From NCBI RefSeq assembly GCF_001662305.1, contig NZ_BDEP01000004.1:186001-250000 (forward strand): a stretch of 64,000 nt of DNA, in the 5' to 3' direction. Below, piece after piece: positions 56,467 to 64,000 of this stretch (positions are counted from its first letter, which is position 1; the number at the start of each line of letters is the position of its first letter). Both the position numbers and the translations under genes were made by a program. This stretch comes from Halomonas caseinilytica (GTDB lineage Bacteria > Pseudomonadota > Gammaproteobacteria > Pseudomonadales > Halomonadaceae). The notes under the pieces were generated by a model, which worked only from the letters and a program-made list of their open reading frames with translations, searched no databases and was not told the origin of the DNA.

Positions 56467-57945
56467 TTAGAGTTCGCGGAACTCCTTCTCGAAGCGCTTG
56501 GTCTGCTTCTTGGAGACGCCGCCCAGCACTTCGATGGCATGACGAAGGCGCGCACGCGTCATGTCAGACCCCAGGATGGCCATGGCATCCATGACCGAGG
56601 TGCTCGATGACGACCCGGTGATGGCGATGAAGACCGGTGCCAGAAAATCCTTCATCTTGAGCTCGAAATGCGCCGACAGTGCCTTCACCTCGCCCAACAG
56701 GGCTTCCTTGTTCCAGGCCGGGACGGCTTCGAAGCGCCAGACCAGGAACTGCAGCAGTTTCAGCAAGGACTCCCGCTCGAGCTTGACCTGGGCGAAGCTA
56801 TCCTCATCGATGCTCGGCAGCCCGGAAAAGAAATGCCCGGCCAACGGCATCACCTCGGAAAGCGTCTCCACACGAGGACGTACCTGGGGCAGAATCTCGC
56901 GCACATAGGCGTCGTTGAAAGCCCACGTTTTCAATGCCTCCAGCAGGGCATCGTCATCGAGGTCCTCGCGAATATAGAGGCCATTGAGCCAGGTCAGTTT
57001 CTGCAGGTCGAAAACCGGTCCGCCCAGGGAGACGCGCTGGATATCGAAATGCGCCATCATCTCGTCGAGGGTGAATTTCTCCCGTTCATCAGGCATCGAC
57101 CAGCCCATGCGACCCAGGTAGTTGGCCACCGCCTGCGGCAGAAAGCCCATGCGTCGATAGTAGTTGATCGATGTTGGATTCTTGCGCTTGGACAGCTTGG
57201 ACTTGTCCGGATTGCGGAGCAAAGGCATGTGGCACAACGCCGGCATCGGCCAGCCGAAGTACTCGTAGAGCAACTGGTGCTTGGGTGCGGAATTGATCCA
57301 TTCCTCCCCACGCAGCACATGCGTGATGCCCATCAAGTGATCGTCGACCACATTGGCCAGATGATAGGTCGGCATGCCATCGGACTTGAGCAGGATCTGG
57401 GCATCCACCTGCGCCCAATCCACCTCGATGGTGCCACGCAGCATGTCCTCGACCACACAGGTCCCATCGGTCGGCACCTTCATTCGCACCACATGAGGCC
57501 ACCCCTCACGCTCGCGACGCGCCACTTCCTCCTCGGGCAAGGCCAAGTCATCAGGCTTCAAGGCCAGATGCTGACCAGCGGCCTTGCGTTCCTCCCGCAA
57601 GGCATCGAGCTCCTCGCTGGTTCGGTAGCACTTGAAGGCATGGCCCGCATCAAGTAACTGCCGAGCATACTCGACGTAGATATCACCGCGTTCACTCTGC
57701 CGGTAGGGACCATGAGGCCCGCCCACATCCGGCCCTTCATCCCATTCGAGCCCCAGCCAGCGCAGCGAATCGAGGATCATCTGCTCGGACTCGGCGGTGG
57801 AGCGCAGGCGATCAGTATCCTCGATACGCAGGATGAACTGACCACCCTGCTGACGTGCAAAGCACAGGTTGAACAGGGCAATATAGGCCGTGCCGACGTG
57901 AGGATCCCCGGTGGGGGACGGAGCGATACGAGTACGTACGGTCAT
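56467..57945 (-). CDS. gltX: Glutamyl-tRNA synthetase
   Basis: A 492-residue class I aminoacyl-tRNA synthetase that charges tRNA-Glu. The HIGH-type motif is in [16 protein letters not shown] (residues 9-24), the KMSKS-type motif in [12 protein letters not shown], with the connecting [18 protein letters not shown] and the C-terminal anticodon-binding helical domain. Length fits bacterial discriminating GluRS. It adjoins its own tRNA-Glu gene on the same strand, as in Pseudomonas. A possible minus-strand -10 (TATAAT, 58006-58001) lies upstream. Confidence 0.96.
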   Translation of the reverse strand: MTVRTRIAPSPTGDPHVGTAYIALFNLCFARQQGGQFILRIEDTDRLRSTAESEQMILDSLRWLGLEWDEGPDVGGPHGPYRQSERGDIYVEYARQLLDAGHAFKCYRTSEELDALREERKAAGQHLALKPDDLALPEEEVARREREGWPHVVRMKVPTDGTCVVEDMLRGTIEVDWAQVDAQILLKSDGMPTYHLANVVDDHLMGITHVLRGEEWINSAPKHQLLYEYFGWPMPALCHMPLLRNPDKSKLSKRKNPTSINYYRRMGFLPQAVANYLGRMGWSMPDEREKFTLDEMMAHFDIQRVSLGGPVFDLQKLTWLNGLYIREDLDDDALLEALKTWAFNDAYVREILPQVRPRVETLSEVMPLAGHFFSGLPSIDEDSFAQVKLERESLLKLLQFLVWRFEAVPAWNKEALLGEVKALSAHFELKMKDFLAPVFIAITGSSSSTSVMDAMAILGSDMTRARLRHAIEVLGGVSKKQTKRFEKEFREL

Positions 57946-57965
57946 GTCGTCCTAGGTCCGATCAA

Positions 57966-57990
57966 TGAAAAGAAGCCCTGGCACCAGGGC
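57966..57990 (-). terminator. Hairpin with T-run between the lipoprotein gene and gltX
   Basis: On the minus strand GCCCTGG-tg-CCAGGGC is followed by TTCTTTTC. It lies 67 bp past the lipoprotein stop and can end that transcript. It also lies just after a possible gltX -10 element, so it may instead be part of the gltX leader. Confidence 0.6.
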
Positions 57991-58056
57991 GGTTGACCGC
58001 ATTATACGCACCCAGCAAGCCATCCGCAGGGCCCTTCGTCATGCCACCGGGAGATG

Positions 58057-58638
58057 TCACGGCATCATGCGTACACCGTCCGGCTCGATGCGCAAGGACC
58101 ACCGCGCCTCGACGACCTGCCCCAGGCCATGCTCCGAACTCACGACCCAGGGGCCACTGAGATGCTCCCCCCGTTGCCCCAAGCGGGATTGCACGGCTGA
58201 AGGTTGAACACTGATCGGCGGCATCGTCACGCGGAGCCGGTAGATCCCCTCGGGCAGCCCGCTTCCCGGCCCGAAAGGCCCCGCAGCAAAGCCATCAGGG
58301 CCGACCTCGACCCTTTCCCGCCAGCTCACACCACTGGCATCGCGCTCTGCCATCACACGCAATCGAGTGCCCGGCGGCAAGTTGGTCGTCCCCTCGACCA
58401 GCAGTCGACTCGACGCATCCAGACGTATCGACATATCGAAGGCGACATCCTGATCGAAGGGTGCCGGCTCGGCCACACGCTCCGCCTCTTCCCCCTCTCC
58501 CGGCTGGGTGGCCTCTTCCGGTTGGGCGACACCACCGAGGCGTTCTGTCGCCCCACTGTCTTCCTGCTCCCCGCCATTGCCGCACCCCGCCAACAACGAC
58601 AGCATAAGGCCCGCCATGACTCGATGCCATCCGTTCAT
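58057..58638 (-). CDS. Putative lipoprotein of unknown function
   Basis: A 193-residue predicted lipoprotein. The signal peptide ends in LSLLAGC, followed by an acidic Gln/Glu-rich linker (GNGGEQEDSG..EEATQPGEGEEAER). The rest is a beta-rich domain with FDMSIRLDASSRLLVEGTTNLPPGTRLRV and GIYRLRVTMPPISVQP, which looks like an immunoglobulin-like fold but matches no family I recognise. GAGGGAA precedes the ATG at 58638. It follows the CBS-domain gene on the same strand. Confidence 0.72.
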   Translation of the reverse strand: MNGWHRVMAGLMLSLLAGCGNGGEQEDSGATERLGGVAQPEEATQPGEGEEAERVAEPAPFDQDVAFDMSIRLDASSRLLVEGTTNLPPGTRLRVMAERDASGVSWRERVEVGPDGFAAGPFGPGSGLPEGIYRLRVTMPPISVQPSAVQSRLGQRGEHLSGPWVVSSEHGLGQVVEARWSLRIEPDGVRMMP

Positions 58639-58765
58639 GCATCTTCCCTCGATCCGAGGATGAGCTGTCAGATTATCATTCCCCCCTTGCTCCTTCCGAT
58701 ACATCAGGGGACATTATCCAACGAAAATCGCCCTGATCTCGGGCTGCAAGCACGGCCATCGCCTT

Positions 58766-58791
58766 CAGGCGGCCCCTTTCAGGGCCGCCTG
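58766..58791 (-). terminator. GC-rich stem-loop after the CBS-domain gene
   Basis: CAGGCGGCCC / GGGCCGCCTG form a perfect 10-bp stem with a six-base loop, about 20 bp past the CBS-gene stop. No T-run follows on the minus strand, so termination would be weak. Confidence 0.45.
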
Positions 58792-58811
58792 TACGGTTCG
58801 CAGGATGTCTG

Positions 58812-59372
58812 TCAGCCGAGCGCATCCAGCATCTTGAGGACCGAGCTCTTGGGCTTGAGTGACACTTGCTGGTGCAGGCGAACGGATACTTCCCGCACGG
58901 AGATCAATCCTCGTATCTGCCGATGCGCATTGTCCCGCACCAAGCAGTACGGCTCGCCCGCTTCCCGCAGGGTAGCCACCAGATCCGCCACGGTGGCATT
59001 CACCAGATCGCCATAGTCGAGTGCCGGCATGGAGGAACGAGGCAACATCAGGTCGGCTGCGGTCAGGCTCTCGCGATCGATGCCAAGAGTCGTCTGGGCA
59101 GCAATCAGGCTCTGCTCCGAGAGACGCTCCTGGGACAACAATCCGATGAATTCCCGTTGGCGATCGACCACCAGCTTGCAATCCACCTGCTCCGAGGCCA
59201 TCGAATTGGCGGCCCACAGAGCCGGCGTCGAGGCACTGATGGCACGAGGACGATACTGGCGAAAGTCCATCATCAGACTCAAGGCCGGCGAGTCGCCGTC
59301 AATGTCGAAGAATTCCTGGGGAGTCACCAGATGGTCGGCGATATCGAGTCGTGACAAGGGCAAGAATTTCAT
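58812..59372 (-). CDS. CBS-domain pair protein
   Basis: A 186-residue cytoplasmic protein made of two CBS motifs (about 45-105 and 115-175) with SASTPALWAANSMASEQVDCKLVVDRQREFIGLLS and ATVADLVATLREAGEPYCLVRDN followed by IRGLISVREVSVRL. CBS pairs bind adenosyl nucleotides and act as energy sensors. There is no attached enzyme or channel, so the partner is unknown. AGAGG precedes the ATG at 59372; the frame is open upstream but unmatched. Confidence 0.8.
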   Translation of the reverse strand: MKFLPLSRLDIADHLVTPQEFFDIDGDSPALSLMMDFRQYRPRAISASTPALWAANSMASEQVDCKLVVDRQREFIGLLSQERLSEQSLIAAQTTLGIDRESLTAADLMLPRSSMPALDYGDLVNATVADLVATLREAGEPYCLVRDNAHRQIRGLISVREVSVRLHQQVSLKPKSSVLKMLDALG

Positions 59373-59470
59373 TTGGCAAACCTCTGAACAGCCCGCGTCG
59401 GCATGGCCCATAGCGCGGGAGACATTCTCGGAAACGGCCCGTGACGGACCAGGATGTTGAAGAGAAGGAT

Positions 59471-59776
59471 TCAGAGGTACTGTGGCGGAGCCCGGATAGA
59501 CAGCGACGTGCGATGGCGGTGGCCATGCGCGGAAGAAGGTGACACCAGGCCCGATGCCGGGGCGCCCCACGAAGCGAGAAAGACGAAAGCGGCAAGCTGA
59601 TCGCTGTCCCCTTCGTGCGTGTCCGACAGCGGCGTTCCTGGTTGGAAAGCATCCCACGAGAAGGCCGTCGTCAGCGCCTTGTCCGAAGCCTGCACGCCGG
59701 CCAGCCCCACAGGCGACGTCGACAGCATGGCGCCGACAATCAGAAAGGCCAGACAAGCAGTGACAAAACGACGCAT
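59471..59776 (-). CDS. Small exported protein, unknown
   Basis: A 101-residue protein starting MRRFVTACLAFLIVGAML, a good signal peptide, with a second hydrophobic stretch (LAAFVFLASWGAPASGLV) and a His/Arg-rich tail (SAHGHRHRTSL). It resembles DUF2946-type small metal-related exported proteins in layout only; I see no signature. A purine run GGGGGAAG lies 11 bp before the start, somewhat far. The ATG at 59776 is the best start. Confidence that it is a gene is moderate. Confidence 0.5.
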   Translation of the reverse strand: MRRFVTACLAFLIVGAMLSTSPVGLAGVQASDKALTTAFSWDAFQPGTPLSDTHEGDSDQLAAFVFLASWGAPASGLVSPSSAHGHRHRTSLSIRAPPQYL

Positions 59777-60405
59777 GGACAGACGCTTCCCCCAAAGAGA
59801 AGATAAACTGGGGTGTTTCCCTATACATTTCCAAGTTACTGCACTGACCGCAGTAGCACAAGAATGTTTCCACCCTTCACTTCCATCATGGCCACTCGTC
59901 GGCGGCGCATGACATCCCGAGAAGTTCGGTTGCCCGAGATGGCACTGCCAGGTCAGTGCTGCATCACCCCCGTCGGGAAAGCCTTCCTCCCAGCATGCCT
60001 GCCTATGCCGAGTAGTCCGTCTTTCGTACAATACCGCCCATCGAAAACCGCACTACCGGCATGTCACCCATGATGCACCACTCGACCATGGAACACAGAC
60101 GCCGCGCCATACCTGATAGGCAGAAGATGCATCAAGGTCGGTTCTGGACGGCATTTAGAGGGTATTGACGTGATCGGACGACACCGACACGAAGGATAGC
60201 AATCTGATATGACGAGACATAACGCCGCAGACGAGGCGCGCCGCTTTTCTGTGGCCCCCATGATGGATTGGAGATAAGGCCGACAACCACGGGCCTCATC
60301 ATCACCGAGTACCAAAAATGTCACACTGCGTTGACTGTTTACCCTCCTTCGACTAACCAACTATTGCTAGTTTGGGTGTAGCCCCTGCCCCGAAGGAGCC
60401 ATCCA
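59777..60405. other. 629-bp gap at the probable host/prophage junction
   Basis: I see no supportable gene. Base composition becomes visibly less GC-rich from about 60100. The palindrome-like CCAACTA-ttgc-TAGTTTGG lies at about 60357-60374, and TTGACT at 60331 could be a -35 element for the KTSC gene. The left attachment site of the prophage should lie here, but its sequence cannot be recognised without the other end. Confidence 0.4.
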
Positions 60406-60624
60406 ATGCAGCCTTACCTCAACCTAGGTGGAGACTCCGGCGTCCGGTTCTACGAGATCCTGGCTGACCGGATTCTCGTTCAGTTTTCCACCAGAGCTCC
60501 TTACACGTACTCATATGCTAGCTGTGGCCAGCACCATGTCGAGCAGATGAAAATACTGGCCCAGAACGGGCATGGCCTGAATGCCTATATCAATAGGTTT
60601 GTCCGGTTCGGGTATGAGCGGTAA
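60406..60624 (+). CDS. KTSC-domain protein
   Basis: A 72-residue protein covering one KTSC domain: VRFYEILADRILVQFSTRAPYTYSYASCG, then HHVEQMKILAQNGHGLNAYINRFV, ending RFGYER. The domain occurs in small phage and bacterial proteins and fused to lysyl-tRNA synthetase-like or RNA-acting enzymes; its function is not established. AAGGAG lies before the ATG. It is on the strand opposite to the phage portal and terminase, left of the candidate cos site, so probably a prophage accessory gene. Confidence 0.75.
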   Translation: MQPYLNLGGDSGVRFYEILADRILVQFSTRAPYTYSYASCGQHHVEQMKILAQNGHGLNAYINRFVRFGYER

Positions 60625-60751
60625 CTCAATGCGAAAAGTCGCATAAATCCGCATAACCGACAGGCCCCCTCTCGAGCCCCCTCCCGCCCAATATCAAGGG
60701 GGTTAGATCTAGAACGCATGAGTGCATAAAAACCGACACATGTAGCGCGCA

Positions 60752-60770
60752 GGCGGGGCGGGGTGTCGAC
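60752..60770 (+). other. Candidate phage cos site
   Basis: GGCGGGGCGGGG followed by TGTCGAC matches the first 12 bases of the coliphage P2 19-base cohesive end (GGCGAGGCGGGG..., recalled from memory) at 11 of 12 positions and 13 of 19 overall. It lies about 420 bp from the 3' end of the Q-like portal gene, close to the P2 distance, and in the same orientation relative to Q. The 240-bp gap 60625-60864 around it has no gene. Confidence 0.5.
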
Positions 60771-60864
60771 GGCGCGCTAAGACCTATCACATAGAAGCCA
60801 TACCCCGCTGGAGGCATCAGTGATAGCCTTCTACCTACAACAAACCTAATCAGGAGGAGCTGGC

Positions 60865-61101
60865 ATGGCGCGCCCATATGACTTTCCGGACCCTAACGAT
60901 AGAAGCCCAAACCATCCCTCTGAGCTTGCCGAGCGAGATCGGATAATAGGCCTATACAACTCTGCAAACGCAGAACAGGCCCAGAGGATGTCACAATCTG
61001 TAAAGGACTGGTTCAGTGAAGCTGCAAAGGAAGTAGGATGGACCAACGTCCAGTTCGTGGATGATCAGGCAGTACTGACAGCCAATGTCGTGCTTCAATG
61101 A
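60865..61101 (+). CDS. Small prophage accessory protein, unknown
   Basis: A 78-residue acidic, soluble protein with no family I recognise. The first half is polar (FPDPNDRSPNHPSELAERDR), the second has an amphipathic helix (QRMSQSVKDWFSEAAKEVG) and a short beta end. AGGAGGAG lies well placed before the ATG, and a good terminator follows the stop, so it is an independent single-gene unit. It lies between the candidate cos site and the portal gene, the position of the ctx cytotoxin gene in phage phiCTX, where accessory genes are expected. Confidence 0.75.
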   Translation: MARPYDFPDPNDRSPNHPSELAERDRIIGLYNSANAEQAQRMSQSVKDWFSEAAKEVGWTNVQFVDDQAVLTANVVLQ

Positions 61102-61106
61102 AACTG

Positions 61107-61140
61107 AACCAGCGCGAGCCTCGCTCGTGCTGGTTTAATT
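61107..61140 (+). terminator. Terminator of the small prophage gene
   Basis: AACCAGC-g-CGAGC pairs with GCTCG-t-GCTGGTT (13-bp stem including one G.U) around CTC, followed by TaaTT. It starts six bases past the stop and may also serve the portal gene from the other strand. Confidence 0.75.
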
Positions 61141-61187
61141 AACGCATCAGAAGATCCCTGCTAGTGCGGCCTACTAGGTCAACGTGG

Positions 61188-62243
61188 CTAGGTATAGGAA
61201 AAATCACCTCCCAAGACGTACTCTCGGAAACGTACAATCTCTTCACCTACATACTCGTTAATCTCCCTCATAGTGGCCTGGAGCGGCTCGAGCTCGTTGG
61301 CCACGAATACCCGGGCGGCCTTCTCGACATCGCCGAAGCCACCGGTGTTCTGGGGGATGATCCCCATCATCTGCGGGGGGATGCGATGCCCGGCAAGTTG
61401 GTCGTCCCGGGTGATGTTCTTGATGTTCCAGAAATCGTCCTTGGCAGCCACCTCGCTCACTGGGATTACCTGCACCCCATCCTTCTTCCCGTTCGGCGAG
61501 TAGAGGAACAGGTTACGAAAGTTACCGGGGCCCTTCGACTCCTTGAGCGCAGTCCGCATGGCGTCGATGTCCTTCTGATCGTGGGCCGGGTCGTTCACGT
61601 ACATGATGAAGCCGGCGTGGCTGCCGTTGAGGTAGTAGCGGCGCCGGAACAACGTAGCTGACTCATTGAGCCAGGCACTCTGCAAGCTGCCCAGGTAGTC
61701 CGGCACACCGTAGATGCTCTGGTCTATATCCGGCTCGAGCAAGTGCACTACCCTTCCCTTCGGCAACTCAGTACGCTCGAGATAGTTGGGTACCCACCAG
61801 TAGCGGTCGGCGCGTTTACCACCACGGCGCATGTATTTGGCGCCTAGGTGGCGGAACGGCAGTCGCTTGCCCAACTGGCCACGTACTTCTTCGAGATACG
61901 CGTTGCCGAACACCAGGTAATCCAAGGCCAGCGAGGAAAATGCCCGCCGGCCGAGCAACGGATGCGGCTTGAAGGTGCGCAGCAAGATGTTGCGCTTCAC
62001 CTGGAGCGCCGAACCGTGGTGTGCCGTGGCCCGATAGGACTTGGCCAGGATCGACATAGGTACCGGTGGCTCGTACCACTCATCTGGTGACAGCCAGACA
62101 CCCTCATAGAACACGTCACGCATCGAAGTCACCGGCTCGGGGTCGCCGAAACTGAACACCTCGGTATGCGGTGTCGTCGGCGCCGAGACGGTGGAATATC
62201 CCGCCGGCAGGCGGACACGGGGTTTGCTTGCAGTGGCGGTCAT
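61188..62243 (-). CDS. Phage portal protein (P2 gpQ-like)
   Basis: A 351-residue PBSX/P2-family portal protein that forms the ring through which DNA enters the capsid. Marks are FSFGDPEPV near the start, DYLVFGNAYLEEVR, VVHLLEPDIDQSIYGVPDYLGSLQSAWLNESATLFRRRYYLNGSHAGFI and the tail HRIPPQMMGIIPQNTGGFGDVEKAARVF. Length equals that of P2 Q (about 344). The start overlaps the terminase stop by ATGA. Confidence 0.95.
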   Translation of the reverse strand: MTATASKPRVRLPAGYSTVSAPTTPHTEVFSFGDPEPVTSMRDVFYEGVWLSPDEWYEPPVPMSILAKSYRATAHHGSALQVKRNILLRTFKPHPLLGRRAFSSLALDYLVFGNAYLEEVRGQLGKRLPFRHLGAKYMRRGGKRADRYWWVPNYLERTELPKGRVVHLLEPDIDQSIYGVPDYLGSLQSAWLNESATLFRRRYYLNGSHAGFIMYVNDPAHDQKDIDAMRTALKESKGPGNFRNLFLYSPNGKKDGVQVIPVSEVAAKDDFWNIKNITRDDQLAGHRIPPQMMGIIPQNTGGFGDVEKAARVFVANELEPLQATMREINEYVGEEIVRFREYVLGGDFSYT

Positions 62244-64000
62244 TCGTACATCTCCATGAGGGACTGGCCGGCCCCCTCGGCGGGGCCGTCGATCGGTTCG
62301 TGTGACAGGGCATGCATGGTCGCCCAGGCCAGGTCGGCATGGCCGGTGGCCTGGCTGCGCCCGCTGGTGTAGGTGTACTGGCGGCCTGAGGCGGTGAGTT
62401 CGCGCTTGATGGCCATGAACGACTGCGCCATATCGCTCCAGCCGGCATCGAACTCGAGGCGGCTCTTGCGCATGATCTGCTGCGCCTGCATGACCAGACG
62501 CCCTTTGACCGCCGGGTCATAGCGAAAACGGGTGAGTGTGGGGAACCACTTCTCGACGTGCTCGGCCACCGCCTCGCCGAGGCCGCTGACGTCGATGCCG
62601 ATATGCTCGATCCGGTACCGTTGGGTGAGCTTGCGGATCTCCGACGCCTGGGCTTCGTAGTCCTCACCCTTGAGACGCTGTCGCTCCAGGATACGGTGCT
62701 TCTCGTCGGCGCTACGCGCCGGGAGTACCACCACCAGGCCGGCACCATCGCCGTTCTCGCCGGTACCAGTCGGGTCGTAACCCACCCACACGCCTCGGTC
62801 GCCCACCGGTCGCGGTGCAAACGGGCGATAGTCGTCCCAAACCTCCCAGGCATCGACCATGCAGGGATGCACCAGGCTGAGTGGAAATGCTGACTGGCTG
62901 TCGTCGACGAACTGGCACATCAGCAGGTTGGCGAACTCGTCGGGGCTGTACTCCAGCTTGAGCTGCTCGAGGTCGAACAGGTCGCAGCCGCCGGCGATGG
63001 CGTCTTCCACGGTGACGATCTGCCGCCAGTGACCGTCCGGGCACAGCCGGCCATTGGCAAGGGCGTCGTGAGAGACATCGAACTCGGCGCGATCCGCCTT
63101 TGCCCGGCGCTTGTTGAACAGCTCACCGCTCCAGAACGGATAGGCTTCATGTCCCAGGCTTGAAGGCGTTGAGAAATACGTCTGGCGCCATTTCTTGTGC
63201 ATGGCCATGCCAGAGGTGACCTTGCGGAACTCCTGGAAGCGGTGAATCCAGAAATACTCATCGAGGTAGACGTCGCCGTGATACCCCTGAGCAGTCTTCG
63301 AGTTGGTGCCCAGGAAGTGCAGCTCAGCACCGTTGTCGAGCACGATCGGATCGCCCTTGAGGTCGACGTCGCAAACCTCCTTCACGAACTGGACGATGTA
63401 GTTGCGGAAGATGTGGGCCTGCGCCTTCGAGGCCGAGAGGAATATCTTGTTACGGCCGTGCTCGAAGGCATCGACGATCGCCTCGCGGGCGAAGAAGAAG
63501 GTCGCACCGATCTGGCGGCTCTTGAGAATGTTGCGGATGCGGTACTTCTGCCCAGCTTCGTACCAGTCGAGCTGGTATTGGAAGCACGTGTCGAGGAACG
63601 CCGCCTTGAGCTGCTCGATCTGTTCTTCGTCGAGGTAGTTACGTCGCGGTTTCTTCTTCTCGCCGGCGTTGCGTCGCTCGATGTTCGGGTTGAGGTCGGC
63701 CTCCTTGCCGGTCCCCTGATAGCGGTGCACCCGGGCCAGCCGCTCGATCTGCCGGCCGAGCAGGTCGATTTCCTTGAAGTCTCTGCCTTCCTTGGGCTCC
63801 TTTCCGATCAGCTGCACCAGTCGAGCCTCGAGCGCACCTTCCACCCGTTCGGTGGGGCTGGCTGTCGCCCAGCCATCGCGCTCCTTCCAGCTATGCACCG
63901 TCGGTGTCTTGATATCGAGGAACTCGGCAATACGCACAACCCGCCAGCCCTGCCAGTATAGGTGGCGGGCCGTCAGGCGTGGGGAATCCGGGGTATCGGG
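62240..64000 (-). CDS. Phage terminase large (ATPase) subunit, P2 gpP-like; cut by window edge
   Basis: The DNA-packaging ATPase and cos nuclease. The visible 586 residues read in frame to the right edge; the leading part (LTARHLYWQGWRVVRIAEFL, then KTPTVHSWKERDGW) is the helix-turn-helix typical of the P2 gpP N-terminus, so only a few residues are missing. Walker A is LKSRQIGATFFFAREA, Walker B VYLDEYFWIH, and the nuclease part has WVGYDPTGTGENGDGAG and HIGIDVSGLGEAVAEHV. A GTG at 63937 is an internal valine codon, not the start. It is co-translated with the portal gene. Confidence 0.95.
   Translation of the reverse strand, partial: PDTPDSPRLTARHLYWQGWRVVRIAEFLDIKTPTVHSWKERDGWATASPTERVEGALEARLVQLIGKEPKEGRDFKEIDLLGRQIERLARVHRYQGTGKEADLNPNIERRNAGEKKKPRRNYLDEEQIEQLKAAFLDTCFQYQLDWYEAGQKYRIRNILKSRQIGATFFFAREAIVDAFEHGRNKIFLSASKAQAHIFRNYIVQFVKEVCDVDLKGDPIVLDNGAELHFLGTNSKTAQGYHGDVYLDEYFWIHRFQEFRKVTSGMAMHKKWRQTYFSTPSSLGHEAYPFWSGELFNKRRAKADRAEFDVSHDALANGRLCPDGHWRQIVTVEDAIAGGCDLFDLEQLKLEYSPDEFANLLMCQFVDDSQSAFPLSLVHPCMVDAWEVWDDYRPFAPRPVGDRGVWVGYDPTGTGENGDGAGLVVVLPARSADEKHRILERQRLKGEDYEAQASEIRKLTQRYRIEHIGIDVSGLGEAVAEHVEKWFPTLTRFRYDPAVKGRLVMQAQQIMRKSRLEFDAGWSDMAQSFMAIKRELTASGRQYTYTSGRSQATGHADLAWATMHALSHEPIDGPAEGAGQSLMEMYE

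Noticed and set aside
60064-60360. 98-codon minus-strand frame near the prophage junction
   Set aside because: No ribosome site, no domain, and an atypical Cys/Arg-rich product; not supported as a gene.
63935-63937. GTG as the start of the terminase gene
   Set aside because: The conserved P2 gpP N-terminal helix-turn-helix continues in frame upstream to the window edge, so this is an internal valine codon.

Overview
The window is a high-GC (about two-thirds G+C by eye) chromosomal segment of a gammaproteobacterium, most likely Halomonas or another Halomonadaceae member. This rests on the Pseudomonas-like but distinct protein set, the trimodular PTS of the nag cluster, a sucB with two lipoyl domains, the gltX-tRNA-Ala-tRNA-Glu run and the GC-rich codon use. 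No rRNA, 16S marker or CRISPR array is present, so the genus is an inference.

Layout. 1-3.7 kb: start of an outgoing gene, exported MsrA, an MFS exporter divergent from a LysR regulator, an NlpC/P60 lipoprotein. 3.9-6.4 kb: a large protein with three DUF1266-like modules. 6.6-9.4 kb: gabD-gabT (4-aminobutyrate use) with a strong terminator. 9.5-17 kb: a GlsB-type membrane protein, DUF924, a YidK-like sodium symporter, a GlxA-type regulator coupled to an MFS carrier, and ycjX-ycjF. 17-27.6 kb, all minus strand: a sugar ABC transporter (binding protein, two permeases, ATPase), a DUF1479 putative oxygenase, an AGE-family sugar epimerase/isomerase, a two-component system resembling GtrS/GltR, and a Cof-type phosphatase. 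27.7-34.9 kb, minus strand: an amino-sugar nag operon (nagR-nagA-SIS deaminase-IIA/HPr/EI-IIC/IIB/IIB). 35-41.2 kb: rnb with a clear sigma70 promoter, a GT4 glycosyltransferase overlapping a UPF0104-type flippase-like protein, and a second SSS symporter.

41.3-54.7 kb is a complete TCA block: sdhCDAB-sucAB-lpd-sucCD on the minus strand, with gltA divergent. The sdhC/gltA interval holds one recognisable promoter for each direction and three perfect inverted repeats. Further hairpins lie between sdhB and sucA and between lpd and sucC. After gltA come a beta-hydroxyacid dehydrogenase, a 435-bp non-coding stretch with two facing DnaA-box-like 9-mers, tRNA-Glu and tRNA-Ala, gltX, a lipoprotein, a CBS-domain protein and a small exported protein.

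From about 60.3 kb the window enters a P2-family prophage. It has a KTSC-domain protein, a candidate cos site, a small unknown gene with its own terminator, the portal protein (Q-like) and the large terminase (P-like), which runs off the right edge. No integrase is seen. The order host DNA-(att)-cos-accessory gene-Q-P matches what I recall of Pseudomonas phage phiCTX better than coliphage P2.

Metabolically the window links uptake of amino sugars, sugars and GABA to the TCA cycle: GabDT yields succinate, the nag operon feeds glycolysis, and sdh-suc-gltA is the cycle core. The least explained items are the three-module DUF1266 protein, the DUF1479/AGE pairing with a sugar ABC transporter, a palindromic interspersed repeat found twice, and the prophage edge with its accessory genes.
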